Below, in pieces: positions 24,064 through 33,639 of a DNA stretch of 64,000 nucleotides. The stretch lies in assembly GCA_009801085.1 (NCBI GenBank), contig VNWV01000002.1:1-64000 (forward strand), read 5' to 3'. The stretch comes from Lasiodiplodia sp. COLG20 (lineage: Eukaryota; Ascomycota; Dothideomycetes; Botryosphaeriales; Botryosphaeriaceae). The position numbers and the translations under genes are program-made. The notes beneath the pieces are model-generated. The model was not told the origin of the DNA and searched no databases. It worked only from the letters and a program-made list of their open reading frames with translations. Each line of letters opens with the position of its first letter. Position 1 is the stretch's first letter.

Positions 24064-25942
24064 TTACTCCTCAATCTGCCTCAACCTGACAAAGCATTTC
24101 TTCGGCTTGTGCACTACCCCATCATACGCTTCATAGCCAGATACATCCTCAGGACACTTCAAGAGCTCAAACTGCCACAGCACCATGACCAAAAACAACC
24201 GCATCTCCAGATACGCCAATCTGCGCCCAAAACATCCGCGAACTCCGCCGCCAAACGGCGCCGCCGGCCCGGCCTGCGCATCAAACACGGCCTCGCTCCA
24301 CGCACCCTTCTCCTCCTCGTCGTTCTCCACATCACCCACCCTCTCCCCATCCTTCCCAACGAGCCACCTCTCGGGCCGGAACCGCGCGATCCCCTCATTC
24401 CGCCACGGCCTCCTCCGCACCTTCTCATCATCCCGCGCTTTCTCGCTGCGCTTCGCCTCGTCGACCTCGACCGCAGGGCTCAGCATACCGGGCCCGTTGT
24501 TCATCATAAAGACGACGGTGCCCTTGGGGATGAAGTGGCCCAGCAGCACCGTGTCGCGCAGCGCCTCGCGGTCGAAGGCGGGCACGGTGTTACCGAGGCG
24601 GAGGATCTCCTTGATGCACGCGTCGAGGTAGGGCACCGGGGTCGCGGCAATTTCAGCGTACGTGGGGAGGCGGCGCTGCTCGGCTGCGGAGGTGGCGGAG
24701 AAAGCGGCGCGGAGAGCGAGGCGGAGACGGCGCTGGGCGCGCGGGTGGTCGGCGAGGAGCTTGACGCCCCAGCTGAGGGTGGTGCTGGTCGTGTCGTGGC
24801 CGGCGATGACGAAGCCGAATACCTGTGCAGTTTGGTAAGGGGATTGTCGAGTGTCATGGTTGATATAAACTTACCTCGTCCTGCATCACTGGCGAGAAGT
24901 ACGCGGGCGCGCGGCCATCCTTCTCCGCGAAGCGTGTTTCTCGGTCAACGACGTGGTCGACCGCCGAGCGCACCCAGGAGTCGTCGCGGCTGGACTTGTT
25001 CCCTCTCGAAGCCTCGACGGCTTTCTTGAGCTCCTGCATTATGCACCTATCCTTGGTCTGGTATGCGCGGCGGATGTGCGGAAGCTTCAGGACGAACCAC
25101 CACTTTAGTCTAGGAAGGAGAGAGGACTTGATGTGGATCATTGCGTCGGTGATGTCTATCATGCACTGAATGCTCGGGTCGAGCTGTGCCTGTGCGAAGG
25201 TGACGGGCTTGTCCTTAGCTTCATCCTCACACTTCTTCGAGCCAGAGAGGAGGTCGATCTGAGGTTTGGTCGCACGGTACGGAAATTCCTTCCCGAAAGA
25301 GAAGGCGAGGACAGCATCCAGGGCAGCGTTGTGGATGTCTTGAGCAGCGGCGAAGGGTCGGCCATCTGCCAGTCGCGCCTTCAGCCGCCAAAGCTCCACA
25401 ATATCGAGCATGCTGTCATATATCGATGGGGCGGCAACGTGGTCGAGGAACGACGGCGTCATGAGGTCCTGAAGGAGGCGACGGTGCGCCTTCCATTCGG
25501 GCCCCGTGCGTTTGACAATATGGAAATTGGGCACGATGCCGCCGAAGATGTCCTCGGCGAACTTCGAGCGGTCGAACTCCTTGGTGCGGTGGAGAAGGAT
25601 ATCTTGCGACTCGCGGAAATCGCAGAGGAGCAACGCCGGCTTCGAGAATGGCCACATAAAGACTTGGACGAGAGGAGCACGGTGCCGTTCAGTTTGCTTT
25701 TGGAGCCAGGCCATCAGGTCATTCGTTTTCCCAACTTCGGCAACTATGCTGGGCATATCGCCGAAGATGCTTTTGACGGCTTCGTGATTGTATGGTATGC
25801 CGGGCATGGGCTTGGGAAGCAGCCATAGATACAGTCGATAGAGTGCGAGCATCGAGATTGCCAAGAGGCCGAGGAGGTGGAGGGGATCCAGAGGCGCCTG
25901 CATGGAGGGCGGAACATGGGTAGAGGGTTCGATTGCAGACAT
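24064..25942 (-). CDS. Cytochrome P450 (second cluster P450)
   Basis: A microsomal P450 of 608 aa in two exons, 25942-24875 and 24822-24064, with a 52-nt intron. The N-terminal anchor (about 22-42) is followed by the proline-rich hinge LLPKPMPGIPY. The I-helix AGHDTTSTTLSW (363-374) is canonical, ExxR is in KEILRLGN, and the haem loop FGGGVRGCFG places the ligand at Cys553. It is longer than a typical P450 because of an Arg/Glu-rich acidic insert (about residues 470-540, EEEKGAWSE) before the haem loop. Family not assigned. It likely oxidises the polyketide. Its upstream region carries a perfect inverted repeat at 26044-26061. Confidence 0.9.
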
Positions 25943-27088
25943 TGTTCTGAAAGATGGAACATAAAAGAGCTGGGTGATGGTGGATTCGCATCTGATCTCA
26001 AGAAGGCGTTTTTATAGCTAGCTTAAAGCTTTTAACTCGGGGCCGGAAAGCTGACTTTCCGAACTCGTTCTCAAAGTTGTGAAGGCGAGTCAAGCATGAA
26101 CTGGTCTCCGAAATTCAACTACACGGATCCTCCCGGCGCTCGTACCAGCTCTTCGACTTAACAGCAAGAGCCATCCGAAGCACCATTTAAAGTTTCCCAT
26201 TTGCGGTATCTCAGCATTTTCTAAGCGTACCGGTATATGATCAATGTAATGTGACGTAATCAGAAGGCCGTAGAGCAGCTAGTCTACTCTAGCAGACAGA
26301 AAGGCCTCGTACGCCGGCCATTAGGCGTTTGCTGTTTCGAAACGACCCAGCGTTACGAGGGGCGGCCACTCGCCAATGCCCTCGAGACACTGTGTTCGTT
26401 TTCTTTTTCATTGAAATTTTGTTCGATTTCACAAGTCCCTCTATTTACTCTGACTCCCTCATCGCTGAATCGAATAGCTCCACCTCAGATGCGGTGACAA
26501 ACAACCGACACTCTCAGTAGCGACTAGTCTCATTCATTGCAGAAACTATAAGCTTTCAGGCGGGCAGCCAGAATACCATCAGCCATTCGGATGCACTTCC
26601 AGGCCACCATGCATTTCCTATTCCGGTACATGCCGACGCTACAACACTTTAAGCTGCAGCTTCCGAAGTTTGCCGAGCGCTATATGCCGTACCCGAGCGG
26701 TGCGCGGGGACACCGAGATCGACAAGCGGGCGCCGAGCAGACCGGTAAGTTCATTCACGACCAGTGCAATTTGCCCAAGCAGTAAGACAAGGAAAGGGGT
26801 GACAATGAGAGAACGAAAGGGTCTGTAACAGTTGACTTGTAATTAATTCCAAGGTGCACTGGCGGAGACAAAGAAACAGTGCAGCCCTCTGTCAGAGTTG
26901 ACGCAATAAGAGCGGTGCACTGCCACGGCACAACCATATGCGCGGCGTTCCCTCCGTGCCCGGCCGAAGCGAAGCGAAACGACGGAGAGCAGTAGTAGTG
27001 TTACCGAATAGCGCATCCTCCCATCATATAACGCGGGAACGAGACACCAACCTCACGACTCTGCCAAAAGTCCAACACGTCTAACAAT
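25943..27088. promoter_or_regulatory. Divergent P450 / QCR8-homologue promoter region
   Basis: About 1.1 kb without a supportable gene. It contains the perfect inverted repeat CGGAAAG-CTGA-CTTTCCG at 26044-26061, upstream of the P450. Close to the QCR8 homologue (about 26959-26990) a CCCGGCCGAAG stretch shares the CGGCCG core found twice in the regulator/SDHC promoter. These are plausible Zn2Cys6 sites; binding is inferred. Confidence 0.4.
26044..26061. promoter_or_regulatory. Inverted CGG repeat (candidate Zn2Cys6 site)
   Basis: CGGAAAG at 26044-26050 and its exact complement CTTTCCG at 26055-26061 are separated by CTGA. Inverted CGG triplets are typical targets of dimeric Zn2Cys6 proteins such as the one encoded at 27588-29582. 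It lies 102 bp upstream of the P450 start. Confidence 0.4.
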
Positions 27089-27537
27089 ATGCATTACATC
27101 GACAAAGATAGCCGCGGCCAGTAAGTCTGACCCTTATCTCTTTGGCATCAGAAGCGTCAAGGCTAAGGCACATCAGCTTGAGCATCCACGCTCTACACAA
27201 GCCTGAATGGGGAGCGGCATCCGAGCTCTGCCCGCAGCGAGGCATCGTTACCTACAGGCTTGCTCCTAACCGCGTCAACCCCATGGCTGGAGCACTCCAC
27301 GCAGCAGTTTTCAACGTTGGGAGGAGAACAAGACAGCAGATATTGTATTGGGGGACGCCGATGCTGCTGGGTTATCTCACGCTGCAGTGGGCGGAAGAAA
27401 GGTATGTGGGAAGCCGGAGAGAAGAAATGTCGCTCCTGCGGGATGTGAAATCCATTGAAAGACCTAACGCCGAGATGTACAGGAACAAATTCGCAAACAG
27501 CAAAGAAGGCAGAAAACTTTACCAAGAGGAAAACTGA
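27089..27537 (+). CDS. Complex III subunit 8 (QCR8) homologue, probable diverged paralogue
   Basis: A 103-aa homologue of ubiquinol-cytochrome c reductase subunit 8, a single-helix inner mitochondrial membrane subunit that packs against cytochrome b. Exons are 27089-27120, 27177-27401 and 27483-27537. The core PQRGIVTYRLAPNRVNPMAG, ALHAAVFN..RRTRQQILYW and the C-terminal ER[NK]..NSKEGRK end match the family. Intron 2 is 81 nt and stop-free, so a naive model keeps 27 false residues; splicing it restores the conserved WAEERNKFANSKEGRK. The N-terminus lacks the usual glycine-rich GKYxGWWG-type segment and reads HLSIHALHKPEWGAAS instead. It sits between the cluster P450 and the regulator, only 50 bp from the regulator's stop. 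This position and its divergence suggest an extra copy kept for self-protection. That it could be the sole housekeeping gene is not excluded. Confidence 0.82.
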
Positions 27538-27587
27538 GCGAGGAAATGTCTGAACAGGGCGAGGAAAAGTATGTGTATATACACAGT

Positions 27588-29582
27588 TCAGAAATAAAAC
27601 CACCTGCTCCAATCCTCATTACTGCAATCTACAAGGAAAGGATGATCGTGAGTGGCTCCATCGAAAACGCCGAACGGCGTCTCGAAGCCAGGAATGGCGA
27701 TGCCGGTAGGGGCGCCTGCGGCCGACGACGCCGCTCCGCCACCATCGAGGGAGGATGAGCTCATGGCGACAGCATCTCGGGCAACGCACCGCCGTCGGTC
27801 CTCTTCCAGGCAGCCCATCATGCTCTTGAGACACGCGGCATACCTCGCGCTGAAGTGCGCGTCGTCAACGCTCGAGTCCTCCAGCGCCCGGACGAGCTGG
27901 GCCAGGAGATGGCGCGGATCGTCCGTTGTCGTGCGAAGCGGCAGCCTTTCGGCTTTCAGCACAGCTAGGGACGCGGCGATGACGTGGTAGAGTACGTTGA
28001 GCGGGGCCAGGCGCAACAGGCCTTCGCGGTGCAGCTCCAGCGCGACACCGATGACCGATTCAGAAGCCTGCAGCCATTCTTCGGCCATGTGCTGGTCCTG
28101 ACGGCTGGAATGGCCCATCTGCAGCATGCGGGGTGGGGGTATTGCCGCTTGCCCGTTGCCGTTGTTGCCCGACTCGAGCCTGCTGGGCGGCAGGGATCGC
28201 TCCCGGAGGAGGGCGCGCAGGGATATGCTGTAGAGGAATGCGCGGGTGCCCTGCCACATTATTTCCAGATGCTTCCCGAGCGGCGGTGAAGATGCCTTGA
28301 CGCGGTCGAAGCGTGTTTTCCATGTGGCCAAAAGGCCTGAGAAGTCGTCGACCGTGGTGTGGTAGTTTCCGCGGACGATCAGATCGGCCGTGTGGCGGGC
28401 ACTGGGGTACAAAGTGTTCTCGATCAGGCGGGTAAGTCTGTAGAGTTCCATCCTACTCTCGAGGATATTGTTGAGAGCTGGGGCATTCGTGATTGTTTTA
28501 GACCCGTCGGCTGGATGGCTCAGCTGGCATTTGCGGCCAAGGCGAAAGCTCCTCTCCCAGACAAGCGATACCAAGAATTCTTGCACACGTGCATGACGGA
28601 CGTCAGAGATTCGGCTGGGGATGTGCTGTGATTTTGTCATCACACTGTGCAGGCCAATCTCATCTGCAAGACTAACTGCCGTGCACAGGAGTCGCCATGA
28701 TGTGATATTAACCGCCTTGAAGGTATCCCATGCTGTACGCACATGTGATTCCAGGGAAACGTCAGCTGTGGTTGGTGCAGGAGCATATCCATATTGCTCA
28801 AGAGCATAATCGCCCACAATGTCTTTGGGTGGTGTGATCATGTCCATGGAGCGTGGACGCCACTCGACAATCAGCATAATACTCTCGATGATGCTCAGTG
28901 TCCTGGCCTCGCTGTGTCTTCCCGGGCCAGAGCCCCAAAGACACCGCTGGAGCTCTGATTGTACATGTCGATATAATGCTCCATGGACTTCAGTTGCCCT
29001 TGCAGAGAAGGCACTTGCCTGGTGCCAGGCGCATCGTGAAGTGATGGCAAGGACGGTGGTGCAAAGGAAGGCTTCCTCGGTAACAAACTGAGCCCTGTTG
29101 GCAATATTACAATACTTGTCATCCACAAGCGGGTACATCGGATGCATGTATCGGAAGAAGTAGTCAATCAGATAGTCGGCATCTTGGGGCGAGAGGTAGC
29201 CGTCTCGACAGAGAGCGAACTGTGTCCAAGCGAAAGCGGGTACGGCAACCCGACCCTCTTCTGGAGACTCCACGGCACGGGTGACGACTGGGCCTTCATC
29301 AGTGCTCTGTAGCTTCGGTCTGTAGGGAGGTTCGGCCCCCTTCGGCAGTCGGGATGGAGGTGGGTTGTGCGAGCGGTTCGCGCGCGGCATAAGCCTCCGT
29401 GCAGGACCGAAGACACATGAAAGTCTCGCTCTGCGGCATCGAACGCAGGGGGGGTTCGGAGATTCGGTATCTCCCAATTGGCACTTTACTTTGTGCTTTT
29501 TGCACTCAAGGCACGCCTGGTAGTTCCTGCGGCCCGAGGGTTCGTGTCGCGTCGCGCTGAAATCAAAGGTGGTTTCGGCCAT
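27588..29582 (-). CDS. Zn2Cys6 transcription factor, probable cluster regulator
   Basis: A single-exon fungal regulator of 664 aa. The binuclear zinc cluster is complete: Cys24, Cys27, Cys34, Cys46, Cys49 and Cys56 (CX2CX6CX11CX2CX6C) with the basic loop KKHKVK. A basic/proline linker follows (residues 57-90). The middle-homology region of fungal-specific transcription factors runs from about 115 to 500, with the phrase YFFRYMHPMYPLVDDKY at its start. The C-terminus is Ala/Ser-rich. It is flanked by the QCR8 homologue (convergent) and the SDHC homologue (divergent, 357 bp between starts). It is the only regulator near the polyketide synthase, so it is the likely pathway-specific activator; target genes are inferred. 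Confidence 0.9.
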   Translation of the reverse strand: MAETTFDFSATRHEPSGRRNYQACLECKKHKVKCQLGDTESPNPPCVRCRRARLSCVFGPARRLMPRANRSHNPPPSRLPKGAEPPYRPKLQSTDEGPVVTRAVESPEEGRVAVPAFAWTQFALCRDGYLSPQDADYLIDYFFRYMHPMYPLVDDKYCNIANRAQFVTEEAFLCTTVLAITSRCAWHQASAFSARATEVHGALYRHVQSELQRCLWGSGPGRHSEARTLSIIESIMLIVEWRPRSMDMITPPKDIVGDYALEQYGYAPAPTTADVSLESHVRTAWDTFKAVNITSWRLLCTAVSLADEIGLHSVMTKSQHIPSRISDVRHARVQEFLVSLVWERSFRLGRKCQLSHPADGSKTITNAPALNNILESRMELYRLTRLIENTLYPSARHTADLIVRGNYHTTVDDFSGLLATWKTRFDRVKASSPPLGKHLEIMWQGTRAFLYSISLRALLRERSLPPSRLESGNNGNGQAAIPPPRMLQMGHSSRQDQHMAEEWLQASESVIGVALELHREGLLRLAPLNVLYHVIAASLAVLKAERLPLRTTTDDPRHLLAQLVRALEDSSVDDAHFSARYAACLKSMMGCLEEDRRRCVARDAVAMSSSSLDGGGAASSAAGAPTGIAIPGFETPFGVFDGATHDHPFLVDCSNEDWSRWFYF

Positions 29583-29939
29583 GTCCAGAAAACAAAAGGT
29601 AAGCGTTGGGTAGATAGTGGAAAGGATGCAATAATCCTGGGAAGAGTGTTAAGTCTAGGGCGAAAGGATCGGGAGCGCTAAGGGTCGCCCGAAGTTGGCC
29701 GGCCGCAGTTTCCCGCGAAGTTACATACATAGCGGCACAGGTTCCCGAAGTTAGCCGGCCGCTTAACCGACCACATGGTTTTCTGTCAGTCTTGAATCCC
29801 GCTTGGTGCAAAGTCTGATGAATCCAATTCTCTCTTTCCAGTCATCTTCCTCCTGACTTCTTGCATCCGCCTCGCCTCCCGTATAGATTCAGAGCTTTAA
29901 TTACTCTACAAGCTGCGAAAACGTCCAGCAGTCCTCAAA
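29583..29939. promoter_or_regulatory. Shared regulator/SDHC promoter with duplicated 19-bp element
   Basis: CCCGAAGTTGGCCGGCCGC at 29688-29706 and CCCGAAGTTAGCCGGCCGC at 29744-29762 differ at one base and start 56 bp apart. A degenerate third copy of the left half (TTCCCGCGAAGTTAC) lies at 29710-29724. The core GCCGGC/CGGCCG is palindromic, as expected for a Zn2Cys6 dimer site. The location between the regulator and the SDHC copy suggests joint control or autoregulation. Confidence 0.55.
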
Positions 29940-30552
29940 ATGCTTCGCCAGCCCAGCTTGAGAATCCCGGCGCGTCGTGTACTGGCCTTGATCCGCCCCA
30001 GCCCACCATCAAGGGCCATTACCACCACATCAAAGTACAAATGTCAGACTCAAACCTCAACGACACCGACCTGACACTTTCTCTAGAAATTTCTCCACCA
30101 CCCGGATCTCCCCCACCTCCTCCCCATCTACCAAAGCCACCCCCTCCCTCCTTGAGACCCAACGCCTCCGCCGCCCCGTCTCCCCGCATCTCTCCATCTA
30201 CCGCCCGCAGCACACGTGGTTCAACCCCTCCATTCTAGGCCGCATCACTGGCTGCATCCTGTCCGGCGGCCTGTACCTCTTCTTCGCCGCGTACGCCGTC
30301 GCGCCGCTACTCGGCTGGGACCTGCGCGTCGACGCCGTCGCCGCCACCGTCGCTGGGCTGCCAAAAGCCGCGCGTGTTGGTGCAAAGGCAGCAGTTGGGC
30401 TCGCGGGCGCATTCCACTGCGCCAACGGTGTGCGGCACCTAGTGTGGGACCTTGGCAAGGGCGTTAATACGGTCGCGGTTAGGAAGAGCGGGTGGGTCGT
30501 TGTAGGGTTTAGCGTCTGCAGTGCCGTCACGCTCGCGTGGTATTCAGAGTAG
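29940..30552 (+). CDS. Succinate dehydrogenase cytochrome b subunit (SDHC/Sdh3) homologue, probable diverged paralogue
   Basis: A 186-aa homologue of the complex II haem-b membrane anchor that forms the ubiquinone site. Exons are 29940-30034 and 30087-30552 (52-nt intron). Residues 1-35 are an Arg-rich mitochondrial presequence ending in NFSTTR. The family block RPVSPHLSIYRPQ (61-73), three hydrophobic helices and the haem-ligand motif FHCANGVRHLVWD (His142) are intact, so it looks functional. The ubiquinone loop reads TWFNPSILGRITG (75-87). Family members usually read TWYLSxLNRITG or TWYLSSLHRIS. Here the loop is one residue longer and has Gly83 where Asn or His precedes the essential Arg; that Asn is N86 of Zymoseptoria SdhC, a known SDHI-resistance site. 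A dispensable resistant SDHC paralogue is known in Zymoseptoria. Placement beside the cluster regulator suggests self-resistance. Confidence 0.9.
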
Positions 30553-31297
30553 AGTAGCGAAGGTATAGAATAGTAAAAGAATTAAAAAAAGAAAAAAAGT
30601 ATTCCATACGGGAGATAGCTACTTTCTACTATAACGCGTCTCTTCTATCCGTAATGCTAATTTCTCTACTATCCCTTTCCCCTTTCGTTACTACCGGTGT
30701 TGACGATGACGGCTTCTCAGCATGGTTTCTACCATACGTTGAATCTGAAATTCGTACGCTAGACTGCGGACTGGTTAGGCTGCTTCCGGTTCTATTATCT
30801 AATATGGTCGCCTTTAAGAGTAAAATTAACTTTTAGGGTCTTGTGCTATTGTCTTCAGGCGCTTCTTTCACACGTATGGTGTATAGAGCATAAGAAACGC
30901 TGCCTAATCGATTTTCTTACTTGAAGTTAGGTATTATTCTTGTATAGTTAAGCGGTCCTGGTTGGTTCTGCAAGAAGATCTTTAGTCGAGGTGCACAGTT
31001 TAAACGCAAAGAGCAAAATAAAATTGATATTCGCTGTGGAGGCTAAAATTACCTACGATATCTGATACATTTAACAAAGTGGCTGAGTTTAATGTGCATT
31101 TATCTTTCTGAGTAAATGATATCAGCTTCTACCACGACTACAACAATCGCCGCATTCCATCCAGGGGAGCCTCATCACCGCCTTCCTCAACTGCTCTAAG
31201 CCGACTGGCAGCTCCCCCGTAGGCGCCGCCACGAGCTCCTTTCTCTCCCTCACCATGCACATCCACACGCTTTCCACTTTCGTCACCAACTGTGACA
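30553..31297. other. Intergenic, AT-rich
   Basis: This separates the SDHC homologue from the next, convergent gene and probably marks the right edge of the cluster. Only short frames without family resemblance are present, and no repeat was recognised. Confidence 0.5.
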
Positions 31298-32025
31298 CTA
31301 CAAGACAGAAACCGCCCCCAGCGCCACGACAGCAGCAAGTCCCATCCAAACCTTCCCAACAGCGACACGTTCACCCATCGACGTAGACGAAGCAGCGGGG
31401 GACGCCGCAGCCGCCGATGTCGACGCAGCTTTCTGCGCGCTATCCGCCTGTTTCTCCTCGGCGAGCTGAGCGCACTGGTCGACGAGCGTGGTATTTGACT
31501 GCATGCTCTGCAGCTTCGATGCCGCCGCCGCGATCTTATCCTCGATCTTGGTGTCGTTCTTGGCTTTGTCGAGAAACTCCTGCTTGAGGGTGGCGTTGGT
31601 GGCGGCGTCGGCGAATTTCTGGAGGTGCTTCATCTATGGGGTGGTCATGTTAGTAGATAAATTACACAGGATGCTTTTGCTGCACTCACCTCTTTGCAGG
31701 AACTCTTCAGCTCGTCATGCGCATTGACGATCTGGCATGTCGCGACGAGCGTGGTGTTGGCCGACACTGCCTTGAGCTGGGCGGCAGCGCCATCCAGTTT
31801 GGCCTTCGCCTTGGCTTGGTCCTCGTGGTGGCTGAGAAACTTGTCGGCCTCCGTCTGATTCGCCGCAATTTCGGAGAGAACCGCCAATTTGGCCATTTGG
31901 TGGCAGGCGTGGACCGTCGCGTTGAACGCGTGGTCTGTGCTATTGGAATGACCGTGATGATCCTTTGCGGCAGACCCCAGAACAAGCACTCCGAGGAGAA
32001 GGGTGGAGATGGAGTGGAAACGCAT
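31298..32025 (-). CDS. Secreted, probably GPI-anchored two-repeat protein
   Basis: A 223-aa protein in two exons, 32025-31690 and 31633-31298 (56-nt intron, phase 0). It has a signal peptide (residues 1-20, LLLGVLVLGSAA), a His-rich start, an Ala/Lys-rich helical body, a Ser/Ala-rich stalk and a C-terminal hydrophobic tail (KVWMGLAAVVALGAVSVL) typical of GPI attachment. The body contains two related units, each ending in SxNTTLVxxCQ or SNTTLVDQC, so it arose by internal duplication; the intron falls between them. Several N-glycosylation sequons are visible. Probably a cell-surface protein; no function assigned. Confidence 0.72.
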
Positions 32026-33639
32026 GGTTGATTGCTAATAGCAGCGTTTGAGAACAAAGTGTATGTGTGTGTATGGAGCCTGCCACAAATTTCGGGAATT
32101 GAAGAGCCAATGACGCGCCTGCACGACAAGAGTTAAGAGATTAGAAAGTATATGTCGATAGCCAAGTCCTCTTGGCGGTTACGTCTGGGATTTATACAGC
32201 GATTGAAGTACAGGGCTCCTTCGGCCGCGGTTGATAAATGTATCACTTGTGATACTGAGCGTCGTAGACTCACAGGCCCAAATCGCCGTGAAGTATGTTA
32301 TGAGACTCATCTGGCGCCCCAAACCACCAGAGCAAGCGTCTGGCACCCCAATGGCGGCTGCCGGACGTTCAAGGGGCGTGGTTTACTTGACGGCGATGAA
32401 ACCATAAGCCGGACGACATTGCCAAGAATGTGTAAAAGATGCCGAGTCAAACTGTTTCATCGCGGCCGTGCCGCGCATTCTTGGCTCGTTGGTATGACGC
32501 TATCCATGGTTGGCTGGTACAGCTTACCTGAAACGCGTTTTGCGGCTGGTATGGTGTCAGCCCGCCAAGACACCAACAACCGTTATATGCAAATTACCAA
32601 TCTTCGAGATCTGGGAGAAGCATGGGGCTAAAGTAAAACTGTCCCCGTAAGCTTCATCGGTAGTTTTTGCCTAAGTATCAATAAGCGCCAGGTTGTAACA
32701 GAGGCGTAGTATGTCTGATATACTAACCTCCTGTGGAGAATTGTGTCTGCTCTGGTTTCGACTCGATGAGCAGGATAAATCTGAATCACCTATAACAGGT
32801 TTACTATTAGTCAAGATCGTGGATGCAGCCCAGACTGTAGGTCGCGTAGCCATTGCACTGGTCATTGGCACCGGAAATGTGCTTGCGCCTTACGCCTCGG
32901 ACTAAAGTATCTGCAATTTTCTATTTTCTTAGCAGAAATATTACTTTACCTTTGCTACATTGTAATCTCAGTTGGGCGTCCCGGTTAGACTCTGCTCCTG
33001 ATCGAATATAAATAACCTCGAAATGACTACTATGTGCTGTTACAAGAAGTAGAATTCTCAACTCTGGAAAATTATAATTGCCAGTGAAGAGGCTGAAGTT
33101 GAAACGGTTGGGCCATTCACAGCTATTTTAACGATCTGAGGTATTGACAAGTGGCAGAGGAACATACTACTACCGGCCGTGGCAATGGACAAGAAGAAGA
33201 CAAGGAGGAGGATGCTGCTCATCGCGTGCCTAATTATTCGTGTTGCGCAGGAGCGTGGAAAGCGCGGCGTAGAACTGGACATTCCGTCAAAAGCCTTCTG
33301 TGCAGGTGGTGTTGGAGCGTCGAACAAGACGTAGTTTCGCGAAACTGCAGATCCGCATCGTTGCACGAGCAAAGGGAAAACGAATACTATAGACCTCTGA
33401 ACCATTTATTCACGTCTACATCCACTGCAAATTCAAAGTGCTCTGCATTTGAAGGCTCTACCGCCCCAGTTGCTTTTAGCCGTCTTGACAGGAAGAAAGT
33501 GAAATAGATTCACTTTTTGTGGGATCCATCCAATCATCCCATCGATCAAACCACTTCACTTTTGTTCAAGTAAGCATGAGCAGCATAGGCATAGACACAC
33601 TGCTCTCCTACGGCGGATGCCAAAGGAATGACCCCGTGA
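32026..33639. other. Intergenic, no supported gene
   Basis: About 1.6 kb. The longest plus-strand frame (32152-32631, 159 codons) has no signal peptide, domain or splice support and resembles nothing I know. No repeat or RNA gene was recognised. Confidence 0.5.

Noticed and set aside
27402..27482. A fusion or insertion of 27 residues in the QCR8 homologue
   Set aside because: The segment has GT..AG ends and a CCTAAC branch site, and its removal restores the conserved C-terminus, so it is an intron.
32152..32631. 159-codon plus-strand frame in the intergenic region
   Set aside because: No family resemblance, no signal or domain, Arg/Thr-rich composition without splice support.
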